From contig BRKX01000006.1 of assembly GCA_026008535.1 (NCBI GenBank), positions 40,598,664-40,662,663 of the forward strand: DNA of 64,000 bases. The letters are read 5' to 3'. Shown here in pieces: positions 34,661-44,493 of this stretch (its first letter is position 1; each line of letters starts with the position of its first letter). The position numbers and the translations under genes are program-made. Below the pieces are notes generated by a model. It saw nothing but the letters and a program-made list of their open reading frames with translations, was not told the origin of the DNA and did not search any database. Source of the stretch: Perilla frutescens. Taxonomy: Eukaryota > Streptophyta > Magnoliopsida > Lamiales > Lamiaceae.

Positions 34661-36709
34661 TCATTTCTTCTTCTTGTTGATGAAGTCCAGCACAGATTGG
34701 GGAACATCAAACCGTAAGTCATTAGTGCCTGCAAGTATAATCCAAGCACAATACAGTGCTCGTAACTTCCTTCTACTGCACGACTACAAAAAGAAAGTTG
34801 AAACATTTCAATTATAAAAAAAAAGAACATAAAAAATTGAAGCAGAAAAGTAAAAAAAATAACTAAACTACTCGGACCTGCAACAAATCAGGGCACGCAT
34901 AGAGTTTGCCTTCAAAATTTTCCATGTGATTCATAACGAAAACCCCGTAATCAAAACCACTTGAAATCTTTTACCACTCCAGTTCAACATTCACTACAGG
35001 ATAAGACTTCAATTCGGACGCTTTCGGATGACCATTTTCTCCAAAAAAATCAGCAAACTCTTGATGCTACACCAAGAAAATCAAAATTTATATAATGTAA
35101 ACACCAATAAAATTAACAACACAACAAAATAAACATAACAAGCAATATAAAAAGTTTACCAACAAAGTTGACAGCTGCCAAAATATACAATCTGCAATAG
35201 AAGAACGATTGACATTGTCTAGATAATGCACCAAACATTGACGAAAATCTATCACAACAAGAAAAAAGTGCCCAAATGAATGCATGGGGAAATACATCAA
35301 TTCAACGGTCATCACACCATTCAAAGACCCTATAAGTTGCATACTAACATTCCAGCCCCTTCTCAATCCTTTACTTTTCGATTCAAGAATCTTCACCATT
35401 TCCTCATCAACATTTGACTTCCCACGTTCCAAATCACGTTTCAATCTCAACATATCACCCAGATACAATTGATATGAAAAAGGGGAAAGAATTTAAAAAT
35501 AAAAATAAACACATCAACACAGACAAAAAAAATATCAATAATGTGCAAGCAAAGTATCAACAAATAATGAAAAAAAAGTGCTGATAAACTTACTGAACAT
35601 TGACCAGTAAAATACAACTTTAACTGATCCCTCTCAGAAATCCGTGCATTGTGCTTCTCCACTTGATCAAGTAGCAATGCCATACATCAATGATTGATAT
35701 ATGAACATAAGAGTTGTCTTGTAAGGATTGCATAATCGAGAATGATACAAAGAAATTGTCCCTACATGAAAACACATTTGAATTGCAAAGAGAAGTTATA
35801 AATATAAAAAGATCAGTTTATAATCAACAAAATACACAAATTGAACTAAAAAGATAATTTACTTGATTGGTGCACGGTGATTGTAAAAAAATAATCAACC
35901 ACATACTTCTCCTTTGTGGTCAAATCCTTCATGTAGTGTTCATTCTTTTTCATAAAAGCTGACCGAAAGCCAACTTTGTCATCTACAGACCATTCATTAT
36001 CCACCACAAGCCAAGGATCAATTGGGTCAAAATCAAGATATTGAGACCCATTCGGACCAACAGACTTAAAAACTTCATTAACCACAAAAACATCTACATA
36101 TTTTCATTAGAAAGAGAAATAAATAAGTAAAATAGGTCAATAAATACAAAAATAAAAATAAATACCACAATAAAAATACAAACTATACATTTTACCATCA
36201 TCAGCATCTCTCGATAATTATTTCTTCCCATGATTGGAAACTATAACATCTGTTATTAACAAATATATATTTGATTAAAAATTTCAATAAAAAATATAAA
36301 GAATAATTATGATGAATGTATTACCACATCCAGCAACATCATCAGTATGAACTCCTTCACATCCAACAGCAGCTGCTTCAGCTTGGTTTGCAACTTCTTC
36401 ATTCTCAACCACAACTGCATTCCCACTTGTAGAAGCCTTACATAAATCAGCAATCACACCTTCCATTGCAACCTCATTCACATCAACGACAGGTGAATGT
36501 GGTGTACGAATGCCAAATGTTGGATAAGAAGACTTGCAGTGCTCCTGCATAGCTTTGAAGGACGCCACCACTTCATCTATAAGACAAAAAAACTTATCCG
36601 ATGCAAAATAATCATCGCTATCAGACATGGGACCAGCTACACAAAAAGATGAAGACTGATATGGATCACGTTTCGTAAAACACTTCACAGAATCTTGTAA
36701 GCGTTCCAT

Positions 36710-37610
36710 ATGAGCATGAGTAATGACGTTAAGAGAGGGAGAAAGATTGTGGCCGCTGTCAAAAATATAACTTCACCGCGGTCGGTGAAGATGCATTGAT
36801 TGAGTAAAATTAAAGGTGTTCGATTTGTCAGAATGGAAGAATATTTAGAATTAGATTTTCTTTTTTTTTTGTTATGTAATTTCTTGAGTGTTCAGATCCG
36901 GCATTTATTATGTAATCTTACGTGCAATTGATTTAAGAAATGAAATGTTAATTTAAAATGTGCAAGTAATATTTGTTTCTTCTTCTGATTCTCAACGGTA
37001 GCCTGAAGCTTCTTCCTCAAACACGCTCGAATCAAGCAATGATATTAAGGAATCGAAATTAGAACATGAGCTTTTCCTTTGAGGAAATTGAATTAGGTCG
37101 GGAGAGGACAATGACGGTGGAGTGGTGGAGGACACCAAAGTAGAGGAGTTGGTGTTGTGATGGAGTCAACACAGAGTAAGGTACAAAGGAGTGTCGTAAA
37201 TGGCTTGAAATATTCTACCAATTTTCGATTGGCGACGTTGGTGGAGATCCGAGTGATGACTCTGACTCTCGTGATTTAAAAAATATTGATTTGTGTAGGG
37301 AGGGGCGACGATGTGGATTCTTTTGATAATGGAGGGGTTTGGTATGAAGAGAGAAAGATGATAGAGAGAGAATGTGTGTCGATGTAGAAGAAGAAAAACG
37401 TGTATTGTATAGGTGGCCTGCTGACAAACATTTATTGTACACATAATCTGCTGACATGGCACGCACAGGACAACTTTGGCTAGAAATTTTGAATAGTGTT
37501 GAAATTATCAAAATGTTAAAGGTTGTGCATTCAATTGTAAATTTTTAAACGTTGTGTGAAAATTGTAAATTGAGATAAACGCTGTGTTAAATTCTGCAAT
37601 TAACCCTTAT
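36710..37610. other. Unexplained 0.9 kb segment inside the ULP1-like gene
   Basis: The segment separates two coding parts of the pseudogene. Its right end, read on the minus strand, starts GGGTTAATTGCAGAATTTAA and continues with repeated ACAATTT/AACGTTT words like those of the foldback repeat at 43517-43989 and of Mutator-type TIRs. It then becomes a GC-richer stretch with a Ser/His-rich open frame (37166-37511, minus). No matching left end was found. It may be a large intron or a partly deleted MULE-type insertion. Confidence 0.35.
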
Positions 37611-37796
37611 GAAAATAATATAAACTAAAAAAACAAAGAACAAAAAAATGATAATACTAACATCTTCCGAAATATTATGAATCTTTTTATCATTTTTTTC
37701 ATTTGGAGAAAGCAAATAACGAATATACCTCCCCGATGTATCAATCTCATACCTCACAGATGGACCACTATCCATACCATCAACACATACACCCTC

Positions 37797-39188
37797 TGAT
37801 CGGTATTTTATTTCACTAAAACTACTACTCGCAAGTGTACGAGGTAAATGTAGCAAAAATAAGATGAGCAAGGTTGTATCCACAGAGACTAGCTATGTAA
37901 TACGGCTAAGTACCCAATTTTACTGTCCTACTTTATCTAGAGAACTAAATTAAAGATTGATTTTAATTAACTAAATGCCGTAAATAAAATAAATATATCA
38001 AGCACAGAAAAAAGGATAAATAGATGAAGAAACAGATCCTAGGGTCTTGCTGCTAAATGAATTTCTCAATTTTTAGACAATTTATTAAACCAATTTAATT
38101 CTAAATCTTGTAGGAGAATCACTAAATTATCTAGACTTTCTCTCTCGAGTAAGTTCTAAATGTAGATTAGATTCTAATTCTTATCTCTCGATCTCGAATT
38201 ATTATCTAACTCCAATTAGTACCTCAGATTTATTCCCCTCACGACACCTACCAATCACTCGATCTAGCAGCATTGTGTTATGTAATCCTAATCCGTTAAT
38301 CTATCAACCTCTCTCGAGTGAATAAAAAATTAACTACACAAGTGTAAATGTTGATCAATTCATCCACACAAGACAACAATAAACAAGGATGCATAGACAA
38401 GATATAGAACGTAAAAATAAATTACGTTAAATCATAAAATCCATCAACATTCAACAACCCTAGGATCTTAAGGAATTTAGCTACTCATGTTGTATTCAAA
38501 ATCCAAAGGAAATAAATAAACAAAAGCATTCAACATGAAAATTCTAATTGAATAAAGCATGAAATAAACTTAGTCTATGATGTGCTTCTTCAATCTCTCT
38601 GTAGTCTCTTCTCTATCTTCTCCATGATGTCTGTGCTCTCTCTATAGGGTAAAAGTTGTGTAATTTTCATACTTAAAAAAGCCTTAAATAGTTGGGCCGA
38701 GTTTGGATGGATGTTGGAGTCGAACAAGGAAAGAGAGGAAAATTCACCTCAAACCGCCTCACGACACACGGTCCGTGCGCTAAGGGCTTTCTCGCACACG
38801 GGCCATGCATAACTTGCTGATCCAGATTACTAAAGAGGCTCACAGTCCATGCACTAAGGATTCTTCCTATACGGGCCGTGCGCCAGCTTCTATCGCCCGA
38901 CACTCCTCACCGTTTTGCTCCTTTCTCACTCTTTTCTCATCCAATTGACCCGATTCAAGTTGCAGCGCGCCCCTCACTCGATCCTTTATCTTCTTAGTAG
39001 TTTTCAAGCTCAATTGAGTCTCATAAAATAAATGGCATCAAATCCCTTCAAAATGAGCAAATACGTGACACTGCACAAAATATGAAAAATTATGCGAAAC
39101 TTGTTAATTCATACATGCAATGCTAATCAACTACCATCCAACTAGACCTCAAAATGCATGAAAACCATTGAAAAACAAGGGTTTATCA
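37797..39188 (-). repeat. Solo LTR of an Athila-like element
   Basis: On the minus strand it starts TGATAAACCCTTG (39188) and ends GTACACTTGC...AAATACCGATCA (37797), like the LTR at 8355-9787. Perfect 5-base duplications CCCTC flank it (37792-37796 and 39189-39193), with no internal retrotransposon sequence, so it is a solo LTR left by recombination between LTRs. A TATTTAAG box is visible on the minus strand near 38690. Removing it rejoins an open ULP1-like reading frame across the target site, which shows that it inserted into an exon. Confidence 0.9.
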
Positions 39189-40599
39189 CCCTCACAGGAT
39201 CCAATAGCTCTACTTTCATTAGAATTTACAGGATATACACCTTTTACGAACTCCGCCTGACCATAACCTCCTGCTTTCGTCTCCTCAAGCAATCTCTTGT
39301 TAAAATTTGACACATTCCAATGCCTAATCAATGGCAGTGTACTAGGATCTATGAAACCCCTCCACTTTATTCGATGCAAGTACAATATAGGAAGCAGAAT
39401 AACACAACCAATCACATTTTTCTTATCCAAATTTTTCCCCAAGTAAACAATGGCTTTACAAAACTTGTCCAGCACATAAGAGCACCAATCAAAGGTTGAA
39501 ATCCTATGAACCTTGACTACTGATTTTATCAAATTAAGATCAGTCGTCTGATTCATTGTAGGTGCAAAAAAAAACAGACATAACATACATCATGGACAAA
39601 CGTTTAAAATCATCTCCCCCATCAGCCAAACATGGATCCCCCAATAAACTACAGACACCAAGCACTGTGATAAGCCTCTTCTCAGAATATTTCTTATTCC
39701 AATCATTAAGAAATGACTTAATGAATCGATCATTCCTACCATTCACCACAACCCTACCTTCATTTCTATGAAGTAAAAACACATCACATATATCATTCGA
39801 GGTGATGACGAACTTATCACTATTATCAAAACACATCAAATGACTGGCATGATTAAAATGCTCAATAAACCAGTACACATTTGACCAATGAATACATGCA
39901 AAATCTTGAAAGAAAAGCAAACCTCCAAACCCAATATCTTTTACAGTCCTTCGCTACTTCGCATTTAGTGAACTGATAAGAGAAGAGATTGAAGAGGGCC
40001 GACATTTAACAGTATAATCTTTTCCACTGCAATAAAAAATTCAAAGAAAAAAAGAAACATACTTCACAAACTGCAACATAAAGTACTAAATATATGCATA
40101 AAAAGTACAAGGAAAATCACATAAAGGTAAGAGTTTACAAAATAAATTACCTCATTGTTTTTTCTTTATTATCGACACAAGATGTATCAGAAACTTTTAT
40201 CACCGACTTCTTCTTAGAACGACCGCTACCTCCAGAATCTGATGTGGCATTGTCATACTTTTTTCGCTTCTTAGACTTCATCACCTCCACAGACTTGAAA
40301 CGGTAAAAAAATTAGAATCACATGATAACATGAAAATCAATTCCAAACAAAACACAAAATAAATTCAAAAATATAATAACTTTCATAACATATACCGGAC
40401 TGGTGATTTCCCTTTCACACCTTTCTTGAACTCATTGTCCACGTTAGTATCAATGGGATTATCTATCTCCTTTGAAGCCCTATCAAACGACTTTAACATA
40501 ATATCAACACGCTTTGAGTTCATTTCCTTCTTCTTAAATTTTTTCGTCATTTTGAAAACCTATAACACAAAGAAATGATAAAAGTGACAACCCAAACAT

Positions 40600-41660
40600 A
40601 AACATCAGACAAAAAATTTCATTTTACAAAACTGATTCAATTGGTTTAGATACCAATAACTCACATACTAACACAAGTCATACTTATGCATGTATATGAA
40701 CATACTTAAAATTTTTTGAAACTAATACGAATCTCAAACACCACAATTTTCATACAATTGAGATACTTATACATGCATAAAAAGATACTTAAAAATTATG
40801 AAATTATTACTAAACTCTTACACCTCAGTTTTCACACAATTATGATACTTATTCATATATAAGAAGGAACCTTTCCTCAAAAATAAAAGAAGGAACCTAA
40901 AAAATTCTGAAACTAATACGAATATCAAACATCATAAATTTTTGAAACAAATTTGTGATACTTATACATGTATAAAAAGATACTTAAAAATTCTGACACT
41001 ATTACTAAACTCTTACACTTCAGTTTTCATACCAATATGCTACTTATACATGTATAAATTGATACTTAAAAATTCTAAAAGTAATACTATACTCGAAACA
41101 CATCATTTTTCATAAAACTGTGATACTTATGCATGTATAAATTGATACCCATACACCTCAAATTTCATAAAATTGTGATACTTGCACACATATGAAAGGG
41201 TACTTATACATGAATAAAATCATACATATAATTCATATTCATATGCCTGTGATACTTATATATGCACATAATGGTACATATATATAGTTCAGAGACAAAC
41301 CCATATAATGCTCATACATTTATAAACTGATACTTAAAATGTCTAAAAGTAATACTAAACTCAAACACCCCAGTTCTCATAAAATTGTGATACATATGCA
41401 TGTATAAATTGATACCTAGACACCTCAAATTTTCATAAAATTGTGATACTTGTACATGTATGAAATAGTACTTATACATGAATAAAATACTACATATAAT
41501 TCACATTCACACACCTGTGATACTTATAAATACATATAATGGTACATATAGTTCATAAACAAACCCCTAAGATACTTATACATGTATAAAATGGTACATA
41601 TACTTCACACACACACACACCATACTTATACATGTATAAAATCATATTTTAAATGTGTAA
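40600..41660. repeat. Diverged tandem array of GATACTTATACATGTATAAA-type words
   Basis: Words of the form TGATACTTATACATGTATAA, alternating with AAAATTCTGAAA and CTCAAACACC segments, repeat many times with drift. Longer blocks recur with a period of about 265 bases (for example near 41077 and 41342). The array lies just upstream of the ULP1-like start. Related words occur at 33920-34360 on the other side of the pseudogene pair. Confidence 0.7.
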
Positions 41661-42220
41661 AACATAATACTAAATAAATAAAATAATCAAATACAATAAA
41701 AGATATATTCTGATTCAATATATTTCCTGGCATACATTGAACTAAAAAACATATAGAAACACAAAAAATAAAATTCACATAAAAATCACATTAGATTCAA
41801 GTAGTACACGTTTTATGCCCCAGACAGACATTTCATATAGCATATTATAATCCCAAAAAAGATGACAACAGTTTTATGTCTAACTCAATCAACAAATCAT
41901 ATACAAGTGTCCATATATTTTAAACAAACATATGAAGCTAAGCGACAAAAAATAAGAAAATCATAAAAAGAAGATAAACTCAATTGCAATGTGACGTATA
42001 TTTGCAGAGAAATATCAAACCCAGATTTCAAACTATCAAATAAACATCATATTTAAACAAAACAGACAGTATGAAAATCTCCAAAATAAACAAGTATTAA
42101 TCAAATAAAACACTAAATGGGAAAATACATAAAAAAATACACATATCAGTTAACAATCGAGCAAAATGGGAAAAAACAAAACACATTGAAATATAAGCAT
42201 AAAATGGAGAATCTAACCTT
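41661..42220. other. AT-rich DNA, no gene seen
   Basis: A-rich sequence (read on plus) between the GATAC array and the GC-richer leader. No frame or repeat of note. Confidence 0.5.
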
Positions 42221-42229
42221 GAAATGCTG

Positions 42230-42650
42230 AGAATGTGACCGGTGACCTTGGGCTTGACGTCGGATAAATTGCGGTAGATCTACTATGAAAGACGGAAGAG
42301 GTTGGGAGACTGCGAGAGCGAGAGAGATGTCGAGGGTGAGAAATAGATGTCGGGGATGAGAGGATTCTATCAGCGGTGTGAGTGTCTAGGGTTAGGACGG
42401 AGAGTGAAGGATCGGAAGAGCAGACGGTTAGGTTAGAGTTCTAATCGCAATGGGGGGAAAGGGTGAAAAATCAACGAGAGAGACGTCGACGGTGAGAGGA
42501 TCCGATCACCGGTACGAGCGTCTAAGGTTAGAGCGGAGGGTGAAGGATCAGGAGAGTTGGCGCGGCTAGGGTTAGCTTCGAATCGCAGTAGGTGAAATGT
42601 GGGAGAAATGAAGAAACTGGGTCTGTCAAGGTATTTATAATTAGGGTCGT
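42230..42650 (-). repeat. GC-richer leader with a 150-170 base direct duplication
   Basis: Two imperfect copies, about 42325-42460 and 42478-42600, share GAGAGAGAYGTCGA, GGTGAGAGGAT, GTCTARGGTTAG, GGAGRGTGAAGGATC and TCTAATCGCA-type words. The composition contrasts with the AT-rich neighbourhood. It may be the promoter or leader of the ULP1-like gene or near the end of the presumed MULE. Confidence 0.6.
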
Positions 42651-42829
42651 GAGGCGTGTCGAATCCGTGTGATGAGCAGACTCATGCATTGAGTGTATAG
42701 GAATTTTTGCGTTTAGAAAATTACTCTGTGTTAATTCTTTTATGAGATAATGACACACATGAATGATTCAGTTAAAATATGGATTTAATATTCAAAATTG
42801 GCATAATAATAATATTTTTGACTAATTGC

Positions 42830-42950
42830 ACTTAACGAGAGTGTTCTTTACAATTATATATTTTTATTAATTTTTCATTATATTCTTCTTACTAACAGTC
42901 ATACTCTTCTAACGAGAGCGTTCTTTACAATTATACATTTTAGTTATTTT
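42830..42950. repeat. Direct repeat next to the Mutator-type MITE
   Basis: AACGAGAG(T/C)GTTCTTTACAATTATA followed by ATTTT and CATTATATT occurs twice, near 42835 and 42912. It ends at the target duplication of the MITE. Confidence 0.75.
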
Positions 42951-42963
42951 CCATTATATTATT

Positions 42964-43350
42964 GGGTTAATTAATTATCTTAAAAATCATGAACTTTGAG
43001 CTTTGTTGTAAATTTAAATGAAATTTAAAAGTAGGTGATTAAAACACCAACTTTGAATTCGTGTGTTATTCCACATCCCCAAATTTTTATAAAACAAATT
43101 CACCTTCAATCCAATATACACTTGTGGCTACTTTGATGTCATTTTAAAAAATTGATGGTCGATCGAGTCATGACAAATTCAAAAAGATGAGCAAATTCTA
43201 TGTTGGCTAGGATGTCAATTTGTTTTATAGAAATTTGGAGATGTTAAATAACACACAAATTCAAAGTTGGTGTTTTAATTATTTACTTTTAAAGTTCATG
43301 TTAAATTTGTAACTAAACTCAAAGTTTATGATTTTTAAAGCAATTAACCA
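42964..43350. mobile_element. Mutator-type (MULE) MITE, 387 bases, long TIRs
   Basis: The two halves are inverted repeats of about 130 bases starting GGTTAATT and sharing AAAAATCATRAACTTTGAG and CACCAACTTTGAATT. A perfect 9-base target duplication TATATTATT lies at 42955-42963 and 43351-43359. Long TIRs with 9-base duplications are the mark of Mutator-like elements. It has no coding capacity. Confidence 0.92.
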
Positions 43351-43516
43351 TATATTATTTTATTTTTGTGGTATGAAAAGAAAAACTTGTAATATGTTTA
43401 AGTATAACAAATATATTTTAATAATCCTAAAAATAATTATTTTTGCATTTTTTTATGGCGGGAAAAGAAAAAATATGGAGTAAATAGAAATACCTTAATT
43501 ATATAGGTTTTAATAT

Positions 43517-43989
43517 GGACTAATTACAATTTAATTCCGAACGTTTGAAAATTTTAACAAAATAACCCACCATTTTAATAATTACAATTTAATTCTCAAC
43601 GTTTTGACATTTTAATATTAATAACCAAACGTTTAGTAATAAGTTAATTCCCAATGTTTGAACATTTTAATAGAAATAACCCGATATTTTAGGTGAAAAT
43701 ACTATTTTGATCGATTTTCGACCACATCTACTCTCAAGTGAGTTAGAGAATCTGTATAAGGAACTGACATTTTTGCTGAAAATGATCAAAGTGGTTTTTT
43801 CCGCCTAAAATATCGGGTTATTTCTGTTAAAACGTTTAAACGTTGAGAATTAAATTGTTATTATTAAACGTTGGGTTATTTCTGTTAAAATACCAAAATA
43901 TTGAGAATTAAATTTTAATTATTAAAATATTGAGTTATTTTTATTAAACCTTGTAGATGTTTGAGAATTAAATTAAATTGTAATTATAG
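43517..43989. mobile_element. Foldback element with three subrepeats per arm
   Basis: The outer arms are inverted copies of about 200 bases. Each arm consists of about three diverged units of 60-70 bases with ATTACAATTTAATTCTCAACG, ATTTTAACAGAAATAACCC and CGATATTTTAG words, around a non-repeated centre near 43700-43790. A clear target duplication was not found. The structure suits a Mutator-type foldback MITE, but the superfamily is unproven. Confidence 0.65.
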
Positions 43990-44493
43990 AGGGGGTGAAG
44001 GTTGATAATCAAAATTGTGAGACGTCACATGCAGGAGCCGTGCGTTGTTGTTTCCCGCCTCATTTTTCCATTTGGCTCTTCCTTTTCCTCTACCTTCAAT
44101 AATTCTTCGATCCCAATTCCCACACTCATACTATTTCCGGAAAAAATATTGCTTCAGCATGGACGGATTTACCTGTAAGAAACCATTCTAGCTTATCGGC
44201 TTTTAGTTTTGATTGATCTAATTTTCCCTTTCTTTTATTTTTCATTTTGAACTTCTCGGCATCTGTTTCGAACTTGAAATTTCTGCTAAAATCTCAGATC
44301 TAAAGGTTTTTTTGATAGCCCTAGCTGCCCCGAATTTGAGATTTCAGGGCTAAACCGCTTGATCTCTGTGTAATTCTACTTATTTCTCTGCTGATTTCTC
44401 TTTTCCTTTTTGTGCTAGTAATTTATGTTCCTGAAAAATATGTAGGAGCCGAAGATTTACTGAGATATAGCAAATTCTGTTGAGACGTTGGAA
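43990..44493 (+). promoter_or_regulatory. Promoter and 5' leader of ASY3, with a probable leader intron
   Basis: Downstream of the foldback repeat the sequence becomes less AT-rich. A good donor (GTAAGA at 44175) and acceptor (TGTAG ending 44445) suggest an intron in the 5' untranslated region. An upstream ATG at 44159 would, after splicing, read five codons and then a TGA formed across the junction. The main ATG is at 44494. Confidence 0.5.

Larger units (their letters stand above)
34661..40550 (-). pseudogene. ULP1-like cysteine protease gene of MULE type, disrupted
   Basis: The gene reads right to left in several exons, from ATG at 40550 (Lys-rich MTKKFKKKEMNSK) to TGA at 34661-34663 (DVPQSVLDFINKKKK). 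A plant-specific N-terminal part follows the start: KCRPSSISSLISSLNAK and VKDIGFGGLLFF near 39940-40010, FDWCSYVLDKF near 39480, GCVILLPILYLHRIKW near 39390. Acidic linkers (36284-36709, 35846-36085) lead to a C-terminal ULP1 peptidase domain: HFFLVVIDFRQCLVHYLDN at about 35200-35270 holds the expected His and Asp. The motif expected to hold the nucleophile reads FDYGVFVMNHMENF, with Tyr where Cys is expected (codon 34947-34949). Further lesions: TAG at 39954-39956, TAA at 34971-34973, and a solo LTR at 37797-39188. ULP1 enzymes cleave SUMO. Exon borders are approximate. Confidence 0.75.

Noticed and set aside
40600..41660. CRISPR-like regularly spaced repeats
   Set aside because: This is eukaryotic DNA; the words are diverged, AT-rich and irregularly spaced, with no spacer structure.
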